From Oscillospiraceae bacterium (GTDB lineage Bacteria > Bacillota_A > Clostridia > Oscillospirales > WRJC01), in contig WQXD01000015.1 of assembly GCA_009785015.1 (NCBI GenBank), positions 1-28,402 on the forward strand: a stretch of 28,402 nt of DNA, written 5' to 3'. Made by a program: the position numbers and the translations under genes. Below, piece after piece: positions 16,673 to 24,110 of this stretch (the first letter of the stretch is position 1; each line of letters starts with the position of its first letter). Below the pieces are notes generated by a model that was not told the DNA's origin, did no database searches, and was given only the letters and a program-made list of their open reading frames with translations.

Positions 16673-18165
16673 TTTTCATATGCTTCTATGGTCTTTTCTA
16701 TGGATTTTTCCATAGCTCCCTGCATTTTTTCAAAAGTCGAGGCATAATTTGTTTTTCTGTCCTTGCCGAAATAGATGATCGTATTGGCGAAATTCCCGAA
16801 ATTGTAGACATACCCTATATCATAGGCCACATTCGACAGTATGATGTCGAGCATCTCCTGGCTCTCGTCGTCGCGAGCATACTTGCCCCGCAGGTTGATC
16901 TCGTAATACGCCGGCTGCAGCGTGTATCTCGACTCGGCGCACAGGTCCTCGAGGATCATCCCGGTCCTCTCGAGGTCCGAAGCGGAAACCGGCACCGACA
17001 GGCCCGGACCCGTGTGGGGGTTGTTGTTTGTTATGTAACCCGGCTGCTCCTTGTCTAATTTGGGCAGGGGCAGTATGCCGAAGTCGGTTTCCATCCCCCT
17101 GAGCCGCTCGACCACCCTCATCCTGATCCACGAAAACAGCGCCCTGTTCTCCTCCATCATTTTCACCTGCTCGTCATATACGGGAAAATCCCCCACGTGT
17201 CTGTGAAGATTGATGAAATTGTCCTCATCGAGCGCGAATGTGTCCAAAATATCCGTGATGCGGTAACTTCTGTCGGAACCGAAAGTGATCACGGGATAGT
17301 CGTCGGAATCCTTTCCGCCCACTTTGTCCCCGCCCGAAATGATAAACGACATATTCGTGTCGGCTTGGGCTATGCAGCCGAACAGGTCGTCTTTTATATA
17401 CATTTTGCCGTCGCCGTTTACATCCTTCGACACTTTTTTGCTCATCTCGATCAGCTTGTCGAATGTCCACTCGCCGTTTTTAACCAAATCATAGGGATTT
17501 TCGAGCTCATACTCCTGTATCAGGACTTTGTTGAATATCATCGCCTCCATGGAGTCGTTGTCCAAAATCATCAAATCCCCCTGGATCAAAAACAGCTTGT
17601 GCATAATCGAAAGATCCCGGACCGCCCCCTGGTTCCACCAGGGTTTGCTCAAATCGAGGTTTGGCACGCCGAACAGATCCACGAAACTCCCGCTCTGGGC
17701 CATGGAAGTCGATTCTATCAGGCCGGTGAGCACCGCGTCGTAAATATCGTCCCCCGCTTTGTTTGCCTGATTTACTTTTGCCGGCAGATCGGGATGCACT
17801 ATCGAAATTTCCTTTATCGTTATATTGTACTTCTCTTCTATCTTCCGGTTTCTGTCATAGACCGCGTCGTTCACCACGTCTCCGTTCGCCTCCTCGGCGA
17901 ACAGATCGCGCTGTTTCCATTCGGTCCAGTCCTGATTGTCCACCCACCGCGAGGCAAACGTGAATTCACCGCCGAAGTCCTTAGGCTCCAGGTTCGGGTA
18001 AATGCGTTCCTCGGCGGTTTCTTTTTTTGCCTCGTCGCCCGAATCGTCTTTCACCTCTTTTTTTTCGCTTTCGTTTTCATCCGGTTTCGCCGGGCTGTCG
18101 CACGCCGAAAGCACCCCGAAGGCGAACGATAAAATCAACAAAGCCGCCAAAATCTTTTTTGCCAT
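16663..18165 (-). CDS. Extracellular solute-binding lipoprotein (ABC sugar importer type)
   Basis: 500 aa. A lipoprotein signal with lipobox LSAC (Cys22) is followed by an acidic, Lys-rich linker and a large type-I periplasmic-binding fold with the family's usual sections (EEKYNITIKEIS, IIKEY-like hinge strands, VNGDGKMYIKDDLFG). It is therefore a membrane-tethered receptor that should hand a carbohydrate to an ABC permease; no permease or ATPase gene is present here. ATG 18165 is chosen because GAGGAGGG lies 8 nt upstream; the in-frame ATGs further 5' overlap or precede that SD. It sits between the E1 beta and aldolase genes, an unusual place for a receptor, linking import to the enzymes of this operon. 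The ligand is unknown, probably an oligosaccharide. Confidence 0.9.
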   Translation of the reverse strand: MAKKILAALLILSFAFGVLSACDSPAKPDENESEKKEVKDDSGDEAKKETAEERIYPNLEPKDFGGEFTFASRWVDNQDWTEWKQRDLFAEEANGDVVNDAVYDRNRKIEEKYNITIKEISIVHPDLPAKVNQANKAGDDIYDAVLTGLIESTSMAQSGSFVDLFGVPNLDLSKPWWNQGAVRDLSIMHKLFLIQGDLMILDNDSMEAMIFNKVLIQEYELENPYDLVKNGEWTFDKLIEMSKKVSKDVNGDGKMYIKDDLFGCIAQADTNMSFIISGGDKVGGKDSDDYPVITFGSDRSYRITDILDTFALDEDNFINLHRHVGDFPVYDEQVKMMEENRALFSWIRMRVVERLRGMETDFGILPLPKLDKEQPGYITNNNPHTGPGLSVPVSASDLERTGMILEDLCAESRYTLQPAYYEINLRGKYARDDESQEMLDIILSNVAYDIGYVYNFGNFANTIIYFGKDRKTNYASTFEKMQGAMEKSIEKTIEAYEKLD

Positions 18166-18201
18166 AATCTTTTCCCTCCTCATCAAAAATGGTACTGCCT
18201 T

Positions 18202-19221
18202 TCATTGTTCCATCAGAGCCCTTGCCTCGGCCGCTATCCGCTTTGCCGATGGTATCACGTAATTTTCCATAACCGGCGCGAAAGGGATGACTGTGTCAAG
18301 CGCCGCCACGCGTTTTATCGGCGCGTCCAAAAAATATATGAGCTCCTCCGCCGCGTGCGCCGCGATCTCCGCCCCCCAGCCCCCGCGTTTGGTATCCTCT
18401 TCGACGATCATCAGCCGCGATGTTTTTTTCACGGATCCGGCGAGCGTCTCATAGTCGAAGGGCACCAAGGTCCTCGGGTCGATGACCTCGAGGCTTATGC
18501 CTTCTTTTTCCAGAATTTCCGCCGCTTCCAGGGCGCGGTATACCATCAGAAGATTGGCGACGACCGTTATGTCCTTTCCCTCGCGGCGTACTGCCGCCTT
18601 GCCGAACTCTATGGTATAGTCCCCTTCGGGCACCTCCCCCACGGGCGAAAGCGCGGATTTTTCGGCGCGGTTGCCGGAGCTTCCGTACAGGAGTTTATGC
18701 TCGAACACCATCACCGGGTTGTCGTCGCGGACGGCCTGTTTCAAAAGCCCTTTGGCGTCGCAGGCAGTCGAGGGGCAGATCACTTTCAGCCCGGGTACAT
18801 GGGTCAGAAACGCCTCGAGGCTCTGCGCGTGCTGCGCGCCCCTGGTGGTCGCCCCCACCGGAATCCTGAGCACCATCGGGACTTTTGCCGTTCCCCCGGA
18901 CATATATGTCATCTTGGCCGCCTGGTTTACGATCTGATCCATCATGCACAGTATGAAATCGCCGTACTGCACATCGGCGATCGGGCGCATGCCGGTCATG
19001 GCGGAACCGACCGCCGCGCCGCAGATCAGTATTTCCGAAATCGGAGTGTTTAAAATGCGCTCGCTGCCGAACTCCTCCGCCAGACCCAGGGTCACCGTGA
19101 ACGCGCCCCCGAATCCCCCCGGTATATCGATATCCTCGCCGATGCAGTACACCCTATCGTCGCGTCGCATTTCTTCGCGGATCGCCTCGCGCAGCGCCTG
19201 CGCGATCGTCATCATGGCCAT
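18202..19221 (-). CDS. TPP-dependent 2-oxoacid/acetoin dehydrogenase E1, beta subunit
   Basis: 339 aa, full length for PdhB/AcoB. Features include GEDIDIPGGFGGAF (28-41), LNTPISE with the conserved TPP-activating Glu at E63, the potassium/structural loop QIVNQAAKMTYMSGG, GAQHAQSLEAFLTHVPGLKVICPST and DAKGLLKQAVRDDNPV. Together with the alpha subunit it would form the alpha2beta2 decarboxylase that transfers the acyl or hydroxyalkyl group to a lipoyl arm. ATG 19221 directly follows the TAA of the alpha gene (translational coupling), and GGGGGGTGA lies inside the end of the alpha gene as SD; in-frame ATGs 6 and 9 nt later are alternative starts. The substrate (pyruvate, acetoin, branched-chain or a sugar-derived ketoacid) is not determinable here. 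Confidence 0.95.
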   Translation of the reverse strand: MAMMTIAQALREAIREEMRRDDRVYCIGEDIDIPGGFGGAFTVTLGLAEEFGSERILNTPISEILICGAAVGSAMTGMRPIADVQYGDFILCMMDQIVNQAAKMTYMSGGTAKVPMVLRIPVGATTRGAQHAQSLEAFLTHVPGLKVICPSTACDAKGLLKQAVRDDNPVMVFEHKLLYGSSGNRAEKSALSPVGEVPEGDYTIEFGKAAVRREGKDITVVANLLMVYRALEAAEILEKEGISLEVIDPRTLVPFDYETLAGSVKKTSRLMIVEEDTKRGGWGAEIAAHAAEELIYFLDAPIKRVAALDTVIPFAPVMENYVIPSAKRIAAEARALMEQ

Positions 19222-20214
19222 TTAGAGGTCACCCCCCTTTTGGTAAAATATGTTTGTCAGCGCGTCCTCAGGTCTGGGATCCGGGCTTTTTTTCGCGTAT
19301 TGTATCGCCTCTTCTATTTTTTCGTCCGTTTTTTTGTCGATATCATCCAAGGCGGGTCCGTCGGCTATATCGTTTTGTATCAGGTATGCCCTGCACCTTC
19401 TTATGGGTTCTTTTTCAAGCCACATCTGTTCCTCTTCCTTTGTCCTGTAGCCGCGCGCGTCGTTTCGCGAATGGCCGCCGATACGGTATGTTTTGCACTC
19501 GAGAAAACTCGGCCCCTTGCCTTCCCGCGCTTTCTTTACCGCCCGGGACGCCGCTTCGTTGACTGCGAAAACGCAGTTTCCGTCCACCACTTCGCCGCTC
19601 ATTCCGTAAGCGGCGGCGCGGTCGGCTATATCGGTGAGTTTGCAGGTCATGGAAATGGGGGTCGAAGCTCCGTACAGGTTGTTTTCACAGGCGAAAACAA
19701 TCGGCAGCTCCCAGATCGCCGCGGCATTCATCGCCTCGTGGAACGCGCCCTCGTTTGCCGCCCCGTCCCCCAGAAAACAGACTGTCACGTTTTTTGTTTT
19801 TCTCATTTTGCACGAGAGCGCCGCCCCCACCGCGACCGGCATGCCTCCCGCCACGATGGCGATCGCCGGGAAGGCGCCCACGCTCATGTCGCCTATGTGC
19901 ATCGCCCCGCCCTTCGCGCCGCAGCAGCCGTTCGCCTTGGCGAACATCTCGCACATCATGGACTCCAGGGAGACGCCCTTTGCCAGCGCGTGCCCCGCGG
20001 GCCTGTGGGTGGAGGTCATATAGTCCTCATTGCCGAGATCCCACAGCATCCCCACCGCGCACGCTTCCTGGCCGTGCGACTGGTGGATGGTCCCGGGCAT
20101 CGCGCCTTCCAAAAACAGATAATAGATCCGCTCCTCATATTTTCTTATGAGCACCATCCGCTCGTACATGCCGAGCGCTTTTTCTTTTGTCACTGTGTAA
20201 TTTTCGTATTCCAA
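19222..20214 (-). CDS. TPP-dependent 2-oxoacid/acetoin dehydrogenase E1, alpha subunit
   Basis: 330 aa, complete. The TPP/Mg motif GDGAANEG is at 149-156 and ends with ENN at 177-179. Upstream are HRPAGHALAKG and GAKGGAMHIGD, and downstream YRIGGHSRNDARGYR, as in AcoA/PdhA. The HRPAGHA form is closer to acetoin-type E1 than to the HRGHGH form, but this alone does not fix the substrate. The start is TTG at 20214: GGAGG lies 9 nt upstream and no ATG fits. It is the first gene of the E1 alpha-E1 beta pair, 18 nt after the URO-D gene. No dihydrolipoamide dehydrogenase (E3) is in the operon, so E3 would have to come from elsewhere or not be used. Confidence 0.95.
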   Translation of the reverse strand: MEYENYTVTKEKALGMYERMVLIRKYEERIYYLFLEGAMPGTIHQSHGQEACAVGMLWDLGNEDYMTSTHRPAGHALAKGVSLESMMCEMFAKANGCCGAKGGAMHIGDMSVGAFPAIAIVAGGMPVAVGAALSCKMRKTKNVTVCFLGDGAANEGAFHEAMNAAAIWELPIVFACENNLYGASTPISMTCKLTDIADRAAAYGMSGEVVDGNCVFAVNEAASRAVKKAREGKGPSFLECKTYRIGGHSRNDARGYRTKEEEQMWLEKEPIRRCRAYLIQNDIADGPALDDIDKKTDEKIEEAIQYAKKSPDPRPEDALTNIFYQKGGDL

Positions 20215-20232
20215 ATTATTTTTCCTCCGCGG

Positions 20233-21387
20233 TCATATCCCGCTAAACAGATCGGGGCGGGTTTCTGCGTACAAAAATGCCGCGCCGGCGATCGCGTTGA
20301 TGTTCTCAAGCGGCGTTTTCGGGCATATGTTCGCCCCGTCGGAGAGTATATATCCGGGAAGCGGGCCCAGGTGCTCCAAAGTTTTCATCACCTCGCCGCG
20401 CACCTCGTCCGCAGTGCCCGTCAGCATGAGCATGGGGTTGATATTCCCCATGAGCCTTACCCGCCCGCCCATGGTTTTGGCTATATATTCCGGTTTTACC
20501 TGATATCCGAAACTGTCGAACGAATTGATGCGCAGCTCATCGGTCAGCGCCGCGTGGAGGTGGCCGCTCGGGCCGCACATATGCATGCTCCGGTGTTTTT
20601 TGCCGAATCTTTCATAGAGCTGTTTGTCGTAGGGGACCACAAATTCCAAAAACATCTCCCGGGACATCACCGTGGAGCTGTCCTCGGCGATTCCGAAAAC
20701 GTCGTAGGCGCCCCCGCGCGGGTCTATTTTGCGGATATGCTCTTCGGCCTCTGTTATGCCGTCGGTGATCTTCTGCAAAAATTCTTTGCAGGCTTCCGGT
20801 TCCTCGAGGCACCACCAGTAAAAATCCCCGCCCACCAGATCGATTGCCACCATATGGGGCCCCAGCGCCATCAGATTTATCGGGGGCACATTTACTCTCC
20901 CCGGCTTGCCGCGAAAACTCAGCTCTGTATCTGCGGCGAGCTCCTTCATCCGGGCGTGCCATTTTATCACCGTGCCGTACAGGCCTTCTTCCGGGCCCGG
21001 TATCTCAAAAGCTTTCATTTTGTCTATTGTATCTATAACCGGGACCGCCTGCAGCGTTTCGTTTTCCGGCCATTCGATGCATCCGCCGAAATGGGATGCC
21101 GCAGTCACGTTGTCGAAATACGGATGCACGGAAATCTCCGGGGCGCTTATCATGTCGCTTTGTATATTTTCCGCCAGATACTTCGCCGAGCGCAGAAGAA
21201 AATCATACTGGGCGTCGGCGTCTTTGAAGATATCGCCGTATTTTACGCCCATCGCCTCCGCGAAGTACCGGGGCACAATGCAGAATATGACCGGGACCCT
21301 GTCGAGCCTTTCCCCCTTTGCGCCGGCTTCAAGCCGCCGCCGGCTTTTTTCGATTTCCTCCAACGGATAATCAATTTCAAATTTCAT
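20233..21387 (-). CDS. URO-D family protein, putative cobamide-type methyltransferase
   Basis: 384 aa, uroporphyrinogen decarboxylase superfamily fold, but not HemE: it sits in a sugar operon and carries a zinc-site pattern. H269-M-C271-G and C355 (GANICPKTPLENI) match the H-x-C...C zinc ligands of MtaA/MtbA-type methylcobamide:thiol methyltransferases. That suggests methyl transfer rather than porphyrin decarboxylation. No corrinoid-binding protein or reactivase gene is nearby. ATG 21387 is chosen because AGGTGG lies a few bases upstream; the longer GTG start would bury that SD. It is second in the operon, 30 nt after the GH28-like gene, so it may remove or accept methyl groups from a methylated sugar or methyl ester released by it (inference). 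Confidence 0.85.
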   Translation of the reverse strand: MKFEIDYPLEEIEKSRRRLEAGAKGERLDRVPVIFCIVPRYFAEAMGVKYGDIFKDADAQYDFLLRSAKYLAENIQSDMISAPEISVHPYFDNVTAASHFGGCIEWPENETLQAVPVIDTIDKMKAFEIPGPEEGLYGTVIKWHARMKELAADTELSFRGKPGRVNVPPINLMALGPHMVAIDLVGGDFYWWCLEEPEACKEFLQKITDGITEAEEHIRKIDPRGGAYDVFGIAEDSSTVMSREMFLEFVVPYDKQLYERFGKKHRSMHMCGPSGHLHAALTDELRINSFDSFGYQVKPEYIAKTMGGRVRLMGNINPMLMLTGTADEVRGEVMKTLEHLGPLPGYILSDGANICPKTPLENINAIAGAAFLYAETRPDLFSGI

Positions 21388-21417
21388 TTTTTCCACCTGT
21401 CCAATTTTTATTCACTT

Positions 21418-22866
21418 TCACTCAACCGATATATCGCTTGCCCATTTTTCGATTCTGACGTTCGCGAGCTCCAAGCTGTCCAATTTTTTTCCGTTAAAAA
21501 AGAGATTTTTTATGCGTATGCCGCTTGTATCGTTTTGCTCGCTTATGCCCCCAAACACCGATTCCGGAACCGGAAGCCCGTGGTCTGAAGTCACATATAT
21601 CCCGTCAAATTCTATATCGCTGTTTTTGCCGTGGACATGGCCGGGCACGAGTATGTCGTGATAGTAGGAATGCAGCTCCGCGACCATCAGAGGGGGAAGA
21701 TGCGTCTTTGTTTCGGGCTTGTATTCCATTTCCCTGAAATTCTGATAAACCGGCGGGTAGCAGTGCCGGGAGTATTCGACCCGTATATTTTCAAAATGCA
21801 CCTTGTGCACATGGGCGTAGCCGCTGTTTTGTATATCCATTGCTATATGCGCATTGTGGATGAGGTCGCAGTCGGCAAATATGATATTGCGGAATTCGTC
21901 CGCGCAGGTCTCCGCGCCTATCTCAAGGCCCCTGCCCCAGTCGCACCAAACCACGCATTTTTCCACATATATATTTTCCACATTCGGGGTTTCGCGGCCT
22001 TTTCTCGGAAATCCCTTCAATACGACGCAGTCGTCGAAGCAGCGCAGAAAACAGTTGGAGACCACGGCGTTTCGGCTGTTGCACAGATCAAACCCGTCGG
22101 AATTGTATCTCCACATCCCGATGGCCTTGGCGTTGTTTATGCGGATGTTCTGGCAGCAGTGCGTGGTGAGCGTCCATTCGCTGGCGTCGCGGAATATGAC
22201 CCCGTCCACTTCGATGTTGGCGCAGTCGCCAAAATGCGCGCATGTGCCCTTCGGTCCATCTGTTTCTTCGTTGGAGCGGTAAAATTCGCTGTTGTCGAGT
22301 ATGCCGTGCCCGATTATCCGGACGCCGGAGGCCCCCCGCGAGCTCACCGAGGTGTGGACCACGGCCCCGCCGTCGATGAAAAGCGTTTCCCCGCTTTTCA
22401 GCTCTATCTTGCCCGGCCTGTGCACGCCCGGGCCGAAGTATATGATCCCGGGGTCTTCTTTTTTCGCGCCGTAGTCTTTGACCGGATTGATAAAAATGTG
22501 GAGCGCGTTGTGGAAACCGTCGGTTTCAAGGGTATAGTGGCCCGGGCCCTTGAACAAAAAACTCACCTTGTTGCCAAAGACCGAATATTTCCCTTTTGTT
22601 TTGGAAAGCGGGCGCATCACCGCCTCCTCAAAACCGCGGATCGCCGTAATTTCCATTTCCATTTCCGCTTCGGTTTCGGATACGTCAAAGTACGCAAACG
22701 AGGCCGTCTCCGTCTGCTCGATGGGCCTCTGATAGCCCGGCCATACGGTGTTAAACGGCACGGCGGACACCCTGCAGCCATATACCCCCACATTCTGCCC
22801 GTTCACCGCGATTTTGTAATCCTGCGAAGCCGCTTCCCCTTCGGGGATGGGATATGTGATAATCAT
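21418..22866 (-). CDS. GH28-like right-handed beta-helix hydrolase
   Basis: 482 aa. An N-terminal beta-sandwich (about 1-130) is followed by a parallel beta-helix with many short repeats (NIEVDGVIFRDASEWTL, NIRINNAKAIG). GH28 motif I NSDG gives D257, and motif II FDD gives D278 and D279, so the three catalytic Asp are in place. Motif III, usually G-H-G, reads G-R312-G, and the R-I-K motif that binds the galacturonate carboxylate is absent (AMDIQN at that point). It is therefore probably a hydrolase of another polymer or a rhamnogalacturonan-like substrate. There is no signal peptide, so it is intracellular. ATG 22866 has the SD GGGAGGT; the upstream in-frame GTG lies inside the -10 region and is rejected. 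It is the first gene of the nine-gene operon. Confidence 0.85.
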   Translation of the reverse strand: MIITYPIPEGEAASQDYKIAVNGQNVGVYGCRVSAVPFNTVWPGYQRPIEQTETASFAYFDVSETEAEMEMEITAIRGFEEAVMRPLSKTKGKYSVFGNKVSFLFKGPGHYTLETDGFHNALHIFINPVKDYGAKKEDPGIIYFGPGVHRPGKIELKSGETLFIDGGAVVHTSVSSRGASGVRIIGHGILDNSEFYRSNEETDGPKGTCAHFGDCANIEVDGVIFRDASEWTLTTHCCQNIRINNAKAIGMWRYNSDGFDLCNSRNAVVSNCFLRCFDDCVVLKGFPRKGRETPNVENIYVEKCVVWCDWGRGLEIGAETCADEFRNIIFADCDLIHNAHIAMDIQNSGYAHVHKVHFENIRVEYSRHCYPPVYQNFREMEYKPETKTHLPPLMVAELHSYYHDILVPGHVHGKNSDIEFDGIYVTSDHGLPVPESVFGGISEQNDTSGIRIKNLFFNGKKLDSLELANVRIEKWASDISVE

Positions 22867-22907
22867 AAATATACCTCCCGCTGAAAATAATTTTGCCGCA
22901 TGGTTGT

Positions 22908-22936
22908 ATTTTAACACATATTTGTTTTTTTTACAA
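22908..22936 (-). promoter_or_regulatory. Promoter of the nine-gene operon
   Basis: On the - strand, TTGTAA (22931-22936) and TAAAAT (22908-22913) are separated by 17 bp, with TGT before the -10 hexamer (extended -10). It lies 41 bp upstream of the GH28-like start codon. The weak -35 suggests dependence on an activator, and a large inverted repeat lies directly upstream. Confidence 0.75.
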
Positions 22937-22941
22937 GCTTT

Positions 22942-22968
22942 TTTGATTTTATTTCACATAAAATCAAA
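22942..22968. promoter_or_regulatory. Inverted repeat, probable operator
   Basis: Perfect 11-bp arms TTTGATTTTAT (22942-22952) and ATAAAATCAAA (22958-22968) are separated by 5 bp. The repeat starts 5 bp upstream of the -35 box of the GH28 operon promoter and lies between the divergent operon and the membrane-protein gene. The position fits an activator site or an operator shared by both directions. The regulator is not encoded in the window. Confidence 0.65.
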
Positions 22969-23019
22969 TTCGTCAAAATGTGTTTACAAATTCTTCTTAT
23001 TATTCGGTTTTTTTATGTG

Positions 23020-23025
23020 TATAAT
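23020..23025 (+). promoter_or_regulatory. Putative -10 box of membrane protein gene
   Basis: A perfect TATAAT lies about 50 bp upstream of the likely start codon at 23073. At 17-bp spacing the -35 reads TTATTA (22997-23002), a poor match, so this promoter is less certain than the others. Confidence 0.45.
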
Positions 23026-23072
23026 ATTGTATATCCGATGTAAATATATCAAAAATTGGGGGAATGTATTTT

Positions 23073-24017
23073 ATGTTTGACAGATCCGTGCACAACGATT
23101 TAAAACGAAAAAACAAAATATTGGCTTTGTCGGTGGGCGTTTTCGCGGTGATATGCTCGGCTGCGCGAATAATCCTCACGCGCTTTTACATACATGAAGA
23201 CGCGCATTATTACACCGAAAAAGCCGGCGCGCTGGTTTTTTCCGTGGACTATATAATAGCTGTCGGCGTTATTTTGATATATTTGATCTCGTTTTTCGCC
23301 TACAAGCGCAAGCGCGAAAACCACAACTACAAAGAAAGCGCGGAGCGTTTCGTACAGGGCACCCAGGCCGAGGTGTTTTCCGCTTTTTTGACGGGGTTTT
23401 TGTTTTTCGGCAATTCGGTCTTTCGCGTGTATTCGATTTTAAATCCGGTAAACAAGCCCGAGCAGGCGCCCCCGCCTTTTCTCACGCAGCTGGCGGGGTA
23501 TATCAAAGAGTTCCCTTTCGATTTTTTTATCTTTTTCGCCTCGATTTTGAGCGCCGTGTATTTTTTTAAAACAGCCGCGTTCAATTTCAATTTGGGCGAG
23601 GGCGAACCGGAGGGCGATAGGGAAAAATACGCCCCGGCGCATGTCATATTTTCGTTTATGCCGATATTGTGGTCGTTTTTAAATATATTCAAATGTTTTT
23701 TCGATATGAGCAAAAATGTGCATTCCCCCATCAGGATATACGAGCTCATGAGTTTTCTGGCTCTTTTGGCCTATTTCGTGTCGGAATCGAGGATCTTAGT
23801 GGGAAGGCGCGAAACGGCGAGGTTTTTCACTTTCGCGTATATTTCCGTGATTGTGGCGGCCGCTTCCTCGCTGCCGAATCTGATCTGGTCGTCTTTTTGG
23901 ATACTTTCGACCAACAACGACCAGATCCTCTACGCGACACAGCTCGCCATCGTGACCTATATTTTTTCAAGGCTCTATTCGCAGATAAAATACGGCAGGT
24001 TCCTGCTTCAAAGGTAG
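23073..24017 (+). CDS. Unknown 8-TM integral membrane protein
   Basis: 314 aa, family not recognised. Hydrophobic helices are seen at about 15-35, 55-77, 101-121, 148-170, 190-210, 222-244, 251-272 and 285-303. A positively charged loop follows helix 2 (YKRKRENHNYK), and a short acidic loop (GEGEPEGD) follows helix 4. No transporter signature, catalytic motif or nucleotide site stands out. The second ATG (23073) is preferred over 23064 because GGGGGA (23058-23063) is well spaced for it and touches the first one. It reads away from the nine-gene operon and precedes the DivIVA-like gene by 93 nt, and the two could be one transcript. A role at the cell envelope is inferred only from membrane location. 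Confidence 0.8.
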   Translation: MFDRSVHNDLKRKNKILALSVGVFAVICSAARIILTRFYIHEDAHYYTEKAGALVFSVDYIIAVGVILIYLISFFAYKRKRENHNYKESAERFVQGTQAEVFSAFLTGFLFFGNSVFRVYSILNPVNKPEQAPPPFLTQLAGYIKEFPFDFFIFFASILSAVYFFKTAAFNFNLGEGEPEGDREKYAPAHVIFSFMPILWSFLNIFKCFFDMSKNVHSPIRIYELMSFLALLAYFVSESRILVGRRETARFFTFAYISVIVAAASSLPNLIWSSFWILSTNNDQILYATQLAIVTYIFSRLYSQIKYGRFLLQR

Positions 24018-24110
24018 AGGGGCAGGGGGCAAATGCCGGTGGTTTATGTAAATGTAATATATATTATGTATAAAAATGTGTAAAATATTTTGGGAGGATT
24101 TTCTGTAATT

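Noticed and set aside
19240..21588. A 782-codon open frame on the + strand opposite E1 alpha, the URO-D gene and the start of the next gene
   Set aside because: It lacks recognisable domains and lies antisense to well-supported genes with SD sequences and conserved motifs. It is a by-product of their codon pattern.
21631..22884. A 417-codon open frame opposite the GH28-like gene
   Set aside because: The opposite strand has catalytic motifs, promoter and SD, and this frame shows no domain.
23058..23066. Start of the membrane protein at ATG 23064
   Set aside because: The GGGGGA element touches this codon; the ATG at 23073 has normal spacing.
24018..24110. Separate promoter or terminator between the membrane protein and DivIVA-like genes
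   Set aside because: The AT-rich stretch contains TATAAA-like strings but no properly spaced -35 box, and GGCA-AA-TGCC is too short for a terminator.
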